Assembly: GCA_947463785.1 (NCBI GenBank)
Contig: CANHRG010000003.1
Coordinates: 186,001 to 250,000 of the forward strand
Direction: 5' to 3'
Source of the DNA: Sphingobacteriaceae bacterium
GTDB lineage: Bacteria > Bacteroidota > Bacteroidia > Sphingobacteriales > Sphingobacteriaceae
Length of the DNA stretch: 64,000 nucleotides
A program made the translations under genes and the position numbers. This document shows positions 54,715-63,295 of this stretch, in pieces. The notes below the pieces were generated by a model. The model ran no database searches and was not told the origin of the DNA. It saw only the letters and a program-made list of their open reading frames with translations. The first letter of the stretch is position 1. The number at the start of each line of letters is the position of its first letter.

Positions 54715-55599
54715 ATGATCGATTTACTCAGCCCCAGCCATTGGAAAGACTATGAATTATTAGATTGTGGCGATTTTGAAAAGCTGGAGCGCTTTGGAGA
54801 CCTCATTCTGATAAGACCCGAGCCACAAGCCGTATGGAAAAAATTATGGAACGAAAGCGAATGGACCAAATTACACCACATCCGTTTCAAAGGGCGTTCG
54901 GCAACCTCCGGAGACTGGATTAAGAAAAATCCAAAAACCGCAGACCGCTGGCAAATCAATTACCAAAACAAAGACATCAACATCAAATTCCGTTTAGGCT
55001 TAACCTCCTTTAAACACGTAGGTATTTTTCCGGAGCAAGCCGTAAACTGGGATTTCATTGCCGAACAGATCAGACAATTTAAAAACCCGGAACCTAAAGT
55101 ACTCAACCTCTTCGCATACACCGGAGGAGCATCCTTAGCTGCCAAAGCAGCCGGTGCCGATACCACCCACGTAGACTCCATTAAACAAGTGGTAACCTGG
55201 GCCAACGAAAATCAGGAACTTTCCGGCATAAAGGACATCCGTTGGGTAGTAGAAGATGCGCTCAAATTTGTGAAACGAGAAATCAAACGCGGTAAAAAAT
55301 ACAACGGCATCATCCTCGATCCACCAGCCTATGGCCATGGCCCTAACGGCGAAAAGTGGAAACTCGAAGACCACATACAAGAAATGATGCAAGATGTGGT
55401 ACAACTCTTAGACGAAAAAGAACACTTCCTCATTCTCAATGCCTACTCCATGGGCTTTTCATCCGTCATCATCGAAAACCTGATCAAAAGTTCCTTCCCT
55501 AAGGTGACTAATCTCAACTGTGGCGAACTGTATTTACAAGCTAAAAGTGGCTGTAAATTACCATTGGGAGTTTTTGGCCGCTTTTTCAAGCAGCAGTAG
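54715..55599 (+). CDS. Class I SAM-dependent methyltransferase, RlmI/RlmK-like
   Basis: 294 aa. It has a Rossmann-type methyltransferase core with VLNLFAYTGGASLAAKAAGA (SAM loop), THVDSIKQVVTWANEN, and ILDPPAYGHGPNGEKW, the DPP(A/S)(Y/F) motif of nucleic-acid base methyltransferases in COG1092. A 23S rRNA target is likely but not proven. It is 30 bp after mlaF in the same direction, so it may be co-transcribed; a functional link is not evident. Confidence 0.85.
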   Translation: MIDLLSPSHWKDYELLDCGDFEKLERFGDLILIRPEPQAVWKKLWNESEWTKLHHIRFKGRSATSGDWIKKNPKTADRWQINYQNKDINIKFRLGLTSFKHVGIFPEQAVNWDFIAEQIRQFKNPEPKVLNLFAYTGGASLAAKAAGADTTHVDSIKQVVTWANENQELSGIKDIRWVVEDALKFVKREIKRGKKYNGIILDPPAYGHGPNGEKWKLEDHIQEMMQDVVQLLDEKEHFLILNAYSMGFSSVIIENLIKSSFPKVTNLNCGELYLQAKSGCKLPLGVFGRFFKQQ

Positions 55600-55665
55600 A
55601 TTTTAAAAATTCCAAAAAGCTAAGTACCTTCATAAAAGCTCCAAAAGCAAAATTCAAGCAAAACG

Positions 55666-56682
55666 ATGTACGCGAAAAAACTCATCCCGATCTTACTGAT
55701 TGCTAGTGTTGTGCTGAGCAGCTGTGGCAATAGCAACGGCTCAGCCAAAAGTACTACCGCCGATAGCCTCAATGCCAAACGGGCAGCCACCTATGCTCCG
55801 GTAGATACGATGGCCTATTTGCAAAAAGTTAAGTACTTGGCCAATGGCGATACTACCGGTAAATGGCCGGTAAAAAAACAACCCTACCCACTGCCGGGCG
55901 CAATACTTCCGTTTAAACGAATTGTAGCATACTACGGCAATTTGTACTCGGTACGCATGGGCATATTGGGCGAACTGCCGCCTAAACAAATGCTGGCCAA
56001 GTTAGATCAAGAAGTAAAACACTGGGAAAAAGCCGATCCGAAAACACCGGTGCAACCAGCCTTGCATTACATTGCCGTAGTGGCACAAGGCGATGGCGGT
56101 AAAGATGGTAAATACCGTTTCCGTATGCCCGACAAACAAATAGACTCCGTACTGAGCATTGCCAAAATGCGGAATGCCATCGTGTTCTTAGACATTCAGG
56201 TAGCACTAAGCGATATCCGTTCAGAATTACCGCTACTTGAGAAATACTTAAAATTACCCAACGTACACCTCGGCATAGACCCTGAATTTTCGATGAAAAC
56301 CGGAGCCAAACCCGGCACTAAAATTGGCACTTACGATGCCGCAGATATCAACTACTGCTCTGCTTACCTCGCCAAGCTGGTACAAAATCATGGTTTGCCG
56401 CCCAAAGTATTTACCATACACCGTTTTACCAAAGGCATGGTCACCAACAGCAAACTCATCAAACTGCATCCGGAAGTACAATTGGTGATGCACATGGATG
56501 GCTGGGGAGCACCAGAGTTGAAAAAAGGAACCTACCGCCACTGGATTTATTCGGAGCCAGTTCAGTTTACCGGATTCAAATTGTTCTACAAAAACGATTT
56601 GAAAAACCCACCAAACCGCATGATGACTCCGGAGGAATTACTGAAACTCACGCCTAAACCAAGTTATATCCAATACCAATAA
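55666..56682 (+). CDS. Uncharacterised lipoprotein, probable alpha/beta-barrel fold
   Basis: 338 aa. Lipobox VVLSSC (Cys20) and a Ser/Ala linker. The body shows alternating strand-helix sequence with IVAYYGN, LHYIAVVAQGDGGKDGKYRFRMP, AIVFLDIQVALSDIRSELPLLEKYLKLPNVHLGIDPEFSM, KVFTIHRFTKGMV and VQLVMHMDGWG. The acidic GIDPEF and HMDGWG segments at strand ends look like an active site. From memory, actinobacterial secreted proteins share the LDPEW/HQFT/HVDG pattern, but no function is known to me. msrA follows after one base. Confidence 0.7.
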   Translation: MYAKKLIPILLIASVVLSSCGNSNGSAKSTTADSLNAKRAATYAPVDTMAYLQKVKYLANGDTTGKWPVKKQPYPLPGAILPFKRIVAYYGNLYSVRMGILGELPPKQMLAKLDQEVKHWEKADPKTPVQPALHYIAVVAQGDGGKDGKYRFRMPDKQIDSVLSIAKMRNAIVFLDIQVALSDIRSELPLLEKYLKLPNVHLGIDPEFSMKTGAKPGTKIGTYDAADINYCSAYLAKLVQNHGLPPKVFTIHRFTKGMVTNSKLIKLHPEVQLVMHMDGWGAPELKKGTYRHWIYSEPVQFTGFKLFYKNDLKNPPNRMMTPEELLKLTPKPSYIQYQ

Positions 56683-56683
56683 C

Positions 56684-57217
56684 ATGGAAACGCTGGTTTT
56701 GGGAGGAGGATGTTTTTGGTGCACCGAAGCCGTTTTTCAGCGGTTAAAGGGTGTACAAAAAGTAGTTTCAGGTTATATGGGTGGGCTGTTTGCAAATCCC
56801 AGCTACCGCGAAATATGTACCGGTAAAACCGGACATGCCGAAGTTATTTTAGTGGAGTTTGATCCCGAACAAATCAGTCTGGAAGAACTCTTTTTGGTGT
56901 TTTTTAAAACCCACGACCCCACCACCCTGAACCGCCAGGGAAATGATGTAGGTACGCAATACCGATCGGTTATTTTTTATGCCGATGAGGCCCAGCGAGA
57001 AACTGCAGCAAAGCTGATGCAGCAATTAGAGACAGAACAGGTTTTTGATGCGCCAATTGTAACTGAATTGAGCCCCGCCAGCGAGTTTTATCCGGCAGAA
57101 GAGTACCACCAAAATTATTTCAACCAAAACGGCTACCAGCCCTACTGCTCTTTTGTGATCCAACCGAAACTGGAAAAATTCAGGAAGGAGTTTAAAGAGA
57201 AATTATCCTCAGAATAA
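56684..57217 (+). CDS. msrA: Peptide-methionine (S)-S-oxide reductase
   Basis: 177 aa. The catalytic motif GGGCFWCTEAVF places the reactive Cys at residue 10, followed by YMGG, EVILVEFDPEQIS, FKTHDPTTLNRQGNDVGTQYRS and EEYHQNYF, all conserved in MsrA. No signal peptide, so it is cytoplasmic. It repairs oxidised methionine. Its 3' end overlaps the convergent parC gene by 9 bp. Confidence 0.96.
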   Translation: METLVLGGGCFWCTEAVFQRLKGVQKVVSGYMGGLFANPSYREICTGKTGHAEVILVEFDPEQISLEELFLVFFKTHDPTTLNRQGNDVGTQYRSVIFYADEAQRETAAKLMQQLETEQVFDAPIVTELSPASEFYPAEEYHQNYFNQNGYQPYCSFVIQPKLEKFRKEFKEKLSSE

Positions 57218-59971
57218 TCCCAACTGCCCTTTATCGTCGATCTCCACATCGTCGGGATTAGTGATCTCGAAACCGACAGATTTTACAGGTTTAGTTTCTT
57301 CTGATGGACTGCTTTCTACTACAGTTACATCCTTAACAGGTTCTTCATTTTCTTCGGTCTCTACCGCTGGTATGCTTGGCTCTGCTTCTACTTCAGTTTC
57401 CACAGTTCCTTCGGGTTCAAGCACAGTTTCTTCAGGTTCTTCACTAGTTAAAACAGGAATGGCTTCCTCTGTTTCTTCACCAGGTACTACGCTTACTTTT
57501 TGCACTTCGTGCGGACTCAGTCGGTTTCCCATCGCCTTCATCCCTTTTACATCAATCAGTTCGCTAAGGTCTTGCGTTAGGCTTTCAGGAGTTTGAGTTT
57601 TACCTTTTAAAACATCAATTTGGACTTTAGGCTGCTTTAAACCTGAAATCAGAATTAGTTTAGAACCGCCTTCCTCAGAAATAATAGCCGTCTTTTTGCC
57701 TTCGGCCGTTTTTTCAAATACAAAACGTTTAATGTAGAAATTCTTCGATTTACCGTCGAAATGCACCACAGAATAAACCTTTTCGGGATTGTATTTTTCT
57801 ATTAGGATCAAGTTATCGTCGAAATGCGTGCTTAAATCAAATCCACACAATTCATACACACCGTCGGCATTTACACATAAAATCTGATCGTCACCGTCGA
57901 ACTCACCCAGGTATTTGCCACGTCCATCTACATTTAAACGTTTCAAAATCTCATCAAACCAGATCTTTCTTCCGGCTAAGGTCGATACGCCTTTGCTCTT
58001 CAATACCACCTTCTTAACCGGATATTTGGTTACGGTATTGCCCATAGAGCCACGGCCTTTCACGGCCAGTTCGGCAAAATCGAGATCAAAAGTCAACTTG
58101 CGGAGTTTGGAATGTGGTTTGAGTTGAATGTTCACCACTTCAGCTTCCCCGTTCGGGTTAGCCGTAAAGTACAACACCTGCGAACCTTTGGTACCCTTCG
58201 TCAGGTCGTATTCCTTATCTCGGGTTACGCCCAATACCGAAAAACGCTTTACATAAGATGCACCACTTTGCCCATCCTTGTAAATCATGTTGTAAACGGT
58301 GCGTTCGTCGTTCTTCTTAAACACCTGGGCATGGATAATGTCTTTACCCACAAATACTTTCTCGGCTACTTTGGTAACCGTGAACTTACCGTCTGCACGA
58401 AAAGCAATGATCTCATCCAAATCAGAGCAGTCGCAAACAAATTCGTCTTTACGCAATGAAGTACCAATAAAACCGTCTTCACGGTTCAGGTACAATTTCA
58501 CGTTTGCCAATGCCACTTTAGCGGCCTCCACTTTATCAAACAAACGAATTTCGGTTTTGCGCTCTCTACCCTGGCCATACTTGGCCCGTAAACGCTCAAA
58601 CCAGGCAATGGTATATTCGATAAGGTTTTTTAAGTTCTTGTTTACCCCCTTAATCTCCTCTTCCAACGACAACATCAGCTCATCTGCTTTTTTCACATCA
58701 AAGCGGGTAATGCTGCTCATCGGCTTATCGATCAGTTTCTTGTAATCTTCCGGAAGAATTTCGCGGTAAAATTGCTCTTTGAACGGAGCAAAAAGCTTGT
58801 TCAAAACAGAAACGATATTTTCGAAATCGGTCGAATTCTCATAATCCGGATGCTTGTACATCCCTTCCTGAATAAAAATCTTGAGGAGATTACTAAAGAA
58901 AATTTTCTCCTTCAGTTCGGACAGTTTTATCTCCAATTCCTGCTTCAATAGCGCTTTGGTGTTCTTGGTACATTCCACAAGAATGTCGTTCACACTCATG
59001 AAATGTGGCTTATCACCTTTAATTACACAGGTATTGGGCGAAATAGAAACTTCACAATCCGTAAAGGCATACAAAGCATCAATGGTTACATCAGGAGAAA
59101 TACCCGGTGCCAGGTGTACCATAATCTCTACATCCTTAGCGGTATTGTCTTCAATTTTCTTGATCTTGATTTTGCCCTTATCGTTGGCAGCAATAATGCT
59201 ATCAATTAAACCGCCGGTAGTTGTACTAAACGGAATTTCGGTAATAGCCAGGGTCTTCTTATCGCGTTCTACAATTTTAGCCCGTACTCGGATTTTACCA
59301 CCCCGCTGACCTTCATTGTAAGCTGAGCAGTCTGCTAACCCACCGGTAGGAAAATCGGGTAGTAAATTCGGGCGATTTCCTCTCAACACTTCAATCGAAC
59401 CGTCAATCAGCTCGAGAAAGTTATGGGGCATAATTTTAGTAGCCAAACCTACGGCAATACCATCGGCACCCTGAGCCAGCAGTAAGGGGAATTTGACCGG
59501 GAGCGTTACCGGTTCCTGATTACGGCCATCGTAACTGGATTGCCACTCGGTTGTATCTGGATTGAAAACCACATCGAGTGCAAATTTGGACAAACGGGCC
59601 TCAATATAACGTGGTGCCGCTGCCGAATCGCCGGTAATGGGGTCGCCCCAGTTACCTTGGGTATCAATCAATAAGTTTTTTTGCCCAATTTGAACCATGG
59701 CATCGCCAATAGAAGCATCGCCATGCGGATGGTATTTCATGGTATTACCAATCACATTGGCCGCCTTATTGAACCGGCCATCGTCCATCTCTTTTAAGGA
59801 GTGTAAAATACGACGTTGAACAGGCTTTAACCCGTCGTGAATATGTGGTACAGCACGGTCTAGGATAACGTAAGAAGCGTAATCCAAAAACCAGTTTTCA
59901 TACAATCCCGAAAGGGGGATCACATTGTGTAATTGTTCTTGTTCTGAAAGCGGGTCTAATTCTTCACTCAT
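57209..59971 (-). CDS. parC: DNA topoisomerase IV subunit A with clamp-binding-like C-terminus
   Basis: 920 aa. The breakage-reunion domain starts with YASYVILDRAVPHIHDGLKPVQRRIL, and the catalytic tyrosine is in SAAAPRYIEARLS. A degenerate C-terminal propeller region follows (about 480-790). Residues ~820-900 are a Glu/Pro/Val/Thr-rich low-complexity tail. The last residues are DDKGQLGLF; QLGLF fits the beta-sliding-clamp binding consensus QL(S/D)LF. It decatenates chromosomes with ParE, encoded 32 bp upstream. Assignment to ParC rather than GyrA rests on the pairing with parE and on the propeller lacking a clear GyrA box. Confidence 0.9.
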   Translation of the reverse strand: MSEELDPLSEQEQLHNVIPLSGLYENWFLDYASYVILDRAVPHIHDGLKPVQRRILHSLKEMDDGRFNKAANVIGNTMKYHPHGDASIGDAMVQIGQKNLLIDTQGNWGDPITGDSAAAPRYIEARLSKFALDVVFNPDTTEWQSSYDGRNQEPVTLPVKFPLLLAQGADGIAVGLATKIMPHNFLELIDGSIEVLRGNRPNLLPDFPTGGLADCSAYNEGQRGGKIRVRAKIVERDKKTLAITEIPFSTTTGGLIDSIIAANDKGKIKIKKIEDNTAKDVEIMVHLAPGISPDVTIDALYAFTDCEVSISPNTCVIKGDKPHFMSVNDILVECTKNTKALLKQELEIKLSELKEKIFFSNLLKIFIQEGMYKHPDYENSTDFENIVSVLNKLFAPFKEQFYREILPEDYKKLIDKPMSSITRFDVKKADELMLSLEEEIKGVNKNLKNLIEYTIAWFERLRAKYGQGRERKTEIRLFDKVEAAKVALANVKLYLNREDGFIGTSLRKDEFVCDCSDLDEIIAFRADGKFTVTKVAEKVFVGKDIIHAQVFKKNDERTVYNMIYKDGQSGASYVKRFSVLGVTRDKEYDLTKGTKGSQVLYFTANPNGEAEVVNIQLKPHSKLRKLTFDLDFAELAVKGRGSMGNTVTKYPVKKVVLKSKGVSTLAGRKIWFDEILKRLNVDGRGKYLGEFDGDDQILCVNADGVYELCGFDLSTHFDDNLILIEKYNPEKVYSVVHFDGKSKNFYIKRFVFEKTAEGKKTAIISEEGGSKLILISGLKQPKVQIDVLKGKTQTPESLTQDLSELIDVKGMKAMGNRLSPHEVQKVSVVPGEETEEAIPVLTSEEPEETVLEPEGTVETEVEAEPSIPAVETEENEEPVKDVTVVESSPSEETKPVKSVGFEITNPDDVEIDDKGQLGLF

Positions 59972-60003
59972 CCTCTTGGGTATTTTACTTCTTTAATCAT
60001 CCA

Positions 60004-61896
60004 TTAAGCGCTCAGGCTTTCTTCCGCAGCTGCGGCTTCTGCCAAGCGATCTTGTTCCAGGTAATCTACTTCTACGCGTAAATTTTTAATAATGTGCTGT
60101 TGTCTGTCGGGGGTATTCTTGCCCATGTAGTATTCCAACAGATTTTTAATGCTTTGTTCTTTGGTCAGCAATACCGGATCCAAACGAATATCTTTTCCAA
60201 TAAATAAGCCAAATTCTTCGGGTGAGATCTCTCCTAATCCTTTAAATCGGGTAATTTCAGGCTTGCCGCCCAGTTTTGCAATGGCCCGCTGGCGTTCTTC
60301 ATCGCTGTAGCAATAAATGGTTTCTTTTTTATTACGTACCCGAAATAAGGGGGTTTGTAAAATAGACAGGTGCCTTGATTTGACCAGATCTGGGAAAAAC
60401 TGCAAAAAGAAGGTCATCAACAACAAACGGATGTGCATACCGTCCACATCGGCATCGGTAGCAATCACAATGTTGTTGTAGCGCAAACCATCTAAACCAT
60501 CTTCAATGTTTAGGGCATGCTGCAAGAGGTTAAATTCTTCGTTCTCGTAAACCACTTTCTTAGTAAGCCCATAACAGTTCAAAGGTTTTCCCTTTAAACT
60601 GAAGACTGCTTGCGTTTGCACATCTCTAGATTTGGTAATGGAACCACTTGCCGAATCCCCCTCGGTAATGAACAAGGTCGTTTCTTGTTTACGTTCGTGG
60701 CTATCGTCAAAATGGATTTTGCAATCGCGTAGTTTACGGTTGTGTAAAGAGGCTTTTTTGGCACGTTCGTTTGCTAGTTTTTTAATACCGGCAATGTCCT
60801 TCCGTTCCCGCTCCGATTGCAAAATACGTTTGAGCAAGGCATCGGCAGTTTCGGGATGTTTATGCAGGTAATCATCCAACTCTTTCTTCACAAAATCGTT
60901 GATGAACGTACGTACCGAAGGACCATCTGGACCCACATTCTGTGAACCTAATTTGGTTTTAGTTTGCGATTCGAAAACCGGTTCCTGTACTTTTATGGCA
61001 ATTGCCGAAACAATGGATGCTCGTATATCTGAAGCATCGAATTCTTTTTTGTAGAATTCGCGGATGGTTTTTACCACGGCTTCGCGGAAAGCAGCCTGGT
61101 GGGTTCCGCCTTGCGTGGTATGTTGTCCGTTTACGAATGAATAATATTCCTCACCGTATTGTTGACCGTGAGTCATCGCGATCTCAATATCATCACCTTT
61201 GAAGTGAATAATGGGATAGCGGATATTTTCAGTATCTGAATTTCGAGTTAAAAGATCGTAAAGTCCGCGTTCTGAGAAATACTTCTGACCATTGAAATTG
61301 ATACTTAGGCCCGAGTTCAGGAACACATAGTTCCAAATCATGCTTTCTATAAACTCCGGCAAAAAGCGGTAATTGCGGAAAATACTGTCATCGGGAACAA
61401 AGGAAACCGCTGTACCATTGCGTTGGGTAGTTTCGGTTTCGGGCAAATCGTTTACCAGTTCACCTTTTTCAAACTCTGCCTTTTTTGTTTTGCCATCCCG
61501 GTAGGATTGTACCGTAAAAGCGGTAGACAAAGCATTTACGGCTTTAGTACCAACCCCATTTAAACCCACTGATTTTTGAAAGGCCTTTGAATCGTATTTA
61601 CCTCCGGTATTGATCTTAGAGACACAATCAACCACTTTTCCCAATGGGATACCACGACCGTAATCGCGGATAGTTACCTTGTGTTCGCTTATGCTGATGT
61701 CGATACTTTTTCCGGCTCCCATCACATATTCATCGATGGAGTTATCTACAATTTCTTTGAGCAAAACGTAAATACCATCGTCGTAGGCCGAACCGTCACC
61801 CAGCTTACCAATGTACATGCCGGGGCGTAAACGAATATGTTCTTTCCAGTCGAGCGACCGGATACTATCTTCACTGTAATTCAATTCTTCTGCCAT
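60004..61896 (-). CDS. parE: DNA topoisomerase IV subunit B
   Basis: 630 aa, ParE-like length. GHKL ATPase motifs [21 protein letters not shown] and [14 protein letters not shown], followed by the TOPRIM motifs [10 protein letters not shown] and [12 protein letters not shown]. It provides the ATPase and metal-binding part of the topoisomerase IV heterotetramer. It is the first gene of parE-parC. The start follows a probable non-coding stretch. Confidence 0.94.
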   Translation of the reverse strand: MAEELNYSEDSIRSLDWKEHIRLRPGMYIGKLGDGSAYDDGIYVLLKEIVDNSIDEYVMGAGKSIDISISEHKVTIRDYGRGIPLGKVVDCVSKINTGGKYDSKAFQKSVGLNGVGTKAVNALSTAFTVQSYRDGKTKKAEFEKGELVNDLPETETTQRNGTAVSFVPDDSIFRNYRFLPEFIESMIWNYVFLNSGLSINFNGQKYFSERGLYDLLTRNSDTENIRYPIIHFKGDDIEIAMTHGQQYGEEYYSFVNGQHTTQGGTHQAAFREAVVKTIREFYKKEFDASDIRASIVSAIAIKVQEPVFESQTKTKLGSQNVGPDGPSVRTFINDFVKKELDDYLHKHPETADALLKRILQSERERKDIAGIKKLANERAKKASLHNRKLRDCKIHFDDSHERKQETTLFITEGDSASGSITKSRDVQTQAVFSLKGKPLNCYGLTKKVVYENEEFNLLQHALNIEDGLDGLRYNNIVIATDADVDGMHIRLLLMTFFLQFFPDLVKSRHLSILQTPLFRVRNKKETIYCYSDEERQRAIAKLGGKPEITRFKGLGEISPEEFGLFIGKDIRLDPVLLTKEQSIKNLLEYYMGKNTPDRQQHIIKNLRVEVDYLEQDRLAEAAAAEESLSA

Positions 61897-62201
61897 AAAT
61901 CAGTACTTCTTTCGCAAATCTAATGGATTTAGGCAGTTCTATTGCGGCTAAATTTCCACATGTGTAGAATTCTCCCCTTAAGGCTAGGGGCCGTGTCCAC
62001 TTTTTAGAACAATTTTGCCATCCCGCAACTAGCTCGAACTTGGTTAAAAACACTGTTTTAAAAGGTTAAAAGCTGATTTTAATCCGGTTTTATCAAGATC
62101 TGTTCAATCGTAATTGGTTTTGGTCGAGCTGTATTGGTATCAAATTGGCTTAGGTTAATTGAGATCTAACACTAGACGTAAATCCATTAAAACCTAACAC
62201 T
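61897..62201. other. Intergenic stretch upstream of parE
   Basis: 305 bp between parE (minus) and a possible small gene (plus). It holds small palindromes (CACATGTG at about 61958-61965 and a CCCCT/AGGGG pair near 61975-61991) and no frame that looks coding. Divergent promoters must lie here, but no exact TAnnTTTG box was found. Confidence 0.5.
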
Positions 62202-62366
62202 ATGAAAAAGAGCAAAAACCCAGATCTGAAAACGCTTACCGAACCCTTCGATCAACTACTAGTTCAACTCATTTACGATGACTTGAGGAATATTAGATTT
62301 CAACAGTTTAAATCACATCTGATAGCAAATCGAGTAAGTAATGTACCCGTCTACAAAAGAAATTAA
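62202..62366 (+). CDS. Possible 54-aa small protein
   Basis: The frame MKKSKNPDLKTLTEPFDQLL...VYKRN starts with ATG after an A-rich leader and encodes a charged, probably helical peptide without membrane segment. I do not recognise it. The support is that a strong plus-strand terminator lies 51 bp downstream, which implies a transcript here; it could instead be a non-coding RNA. Confidence 0.45.
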   Translation: MKKSKNPDLKTLTEPFDQLLVQLIYDDLRNIRFQQFKSHLIANRVSNVPVYKRN

Positions 62367-62416
62367 ACTAGATAACGCTAATTTTTGCGAGAAAAAGCTT
62401 TGATTATTAACGTTTA

Positions 62417-62443
62417 AGGGCCTCTTTAGGGGCTCTTTTTTTT
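62417..62443 (+). terminator. Rho-independent terminator of the small transcript
   Basis: An 8-bp GC-rich hairpin (AGGGCCTC, loop TTTA, GGGGCTCT with two G-T pairs) is followed by a run of eight T (62436-62443). It lies 53 bp before the next gene and so isolates it from the small transcript. Confidence 0.88.
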
Positions 62444-62496
62444 ATGGGTTAAACTTTTAGATCTTTGCGGCATCTTAAAAAAGCATACCAATTGAC

Positions 62497-63270
62497 ATGA
62501 TTCAACTCAATAAAAAAATAAACTGCCTGTTCATTGTGCTAATTCTGGCTGTTATGGGCAATACCAGCATAGCTGTGGCTCAGAAAAATATAAAAGACCT
62601 GGTTCAAAGCAGTAAAGCTCCTGCTACGGTAAGTATTGATGCAAAGCTAAACGAATGGAATTTGGGCGATTTGCAACACAACAAGGCCAGCCAAATCTCT
62701 TTTTTAATTGCCAATAACGACTCTACGTTATTATTGGTTGTAAAAAGTGATAAAGTAGCGGATACCAAACGCTTGTTGGCCGGAGGAATTAGCTTTTCTG
62801 TAAATACCAGTGGCCAAAAGAAACCGAAAGAGACTCTTATTTTCCCGCTTTTTAATCGAAACAACCGTTTGGCTTCCTCCAACAACTCCAAGAAACCTGT
62901 TGACCCGGCGCAAAGACTAAAAGAAGAACTTGCCGGACTGAATGAAATTGGAGTAAATGGATTTGACCAAATTTTAGATGGCAAAATTGCTCTAAATAAC
63001 GATTACGGAATACGTGCCGCGGCCGGACTCAATGAAGATGGATTTCTTGTTTGTGAGTATGCCTTACCCATGAAATTGTTACAAATGAATGGCATTAAAA
63101 GTGATATTTTTGCTTGCCAAATTAGTGTAAATGGATTGAACCTGATACCCGGAAATGGTACAAACACACCAATGCGAATGTCCGGTAGACCTGGATTCCC
63201 AATGATGTCAAGTACTGTAGCTGGGTTCGAACCTTCGGAGTTCTGGGTACTTGTTCGACTTTCAAACTAA
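62497..63270 (+). CDS. Secreted protein of unknown function with CBM9/DOMON-like start
   Basis: 257 aa with a signal peptide (LFIVLILAVMGNTSIAVAQ). Residues ~40-115 (VSIDAKLNEWNLGDLQHNKASQISFLIANNDSTLLLVVKSDK) resemble the beginning of CBM9/DOMON-like domains, which often read IDGxLxEW. The C-terminal part has MRMSGRPGFPMM and ends in a beta-strand (FWVLVRLSN). No lipobox. It is 25 bp before the TonB-receptor-like gene, so they are probably co-expressed; partner status is inferred. Confidence 0.65.
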   Translation: MIQLNKKINCLFIVLILAVMGNTSIAVAQKNIKDLVQSSKAPATVSIDAKLNEWNLGDLQHNKASQISFLIANNDSTLLLVVKSDKVADTKRLLAGGISFSVNTSGQKKPKETLIFPLFNRNNRLASSNNSKKPVDPAQRLKEELAGLNEIGVNGFDQILDGKIALNNDYGIRAAAGLNEDGFLVCEYALPMKLLQMNGIKSDIFACQISVNGLNLIPGNGTNTPMRMSGRPGFPMMSSTVAGFEPSEFWVLVRLSN

Positions 63271-63295
63271 TTGACAATACTGAAGAAAACCCCTT

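Noticed and set aside
61871-62053. 60-codon frame overlapping the parE start
   Set aside because: Basic, non-conserved-looking frame in the parE upstream region without start-site or family support.
63218-63240. tRNA T-arm-like GGGTTCGAACC
   Set aside because: It lies inside a secreted-protein gene (AGFEPSEF) and no cloverleaf can be folded around it.
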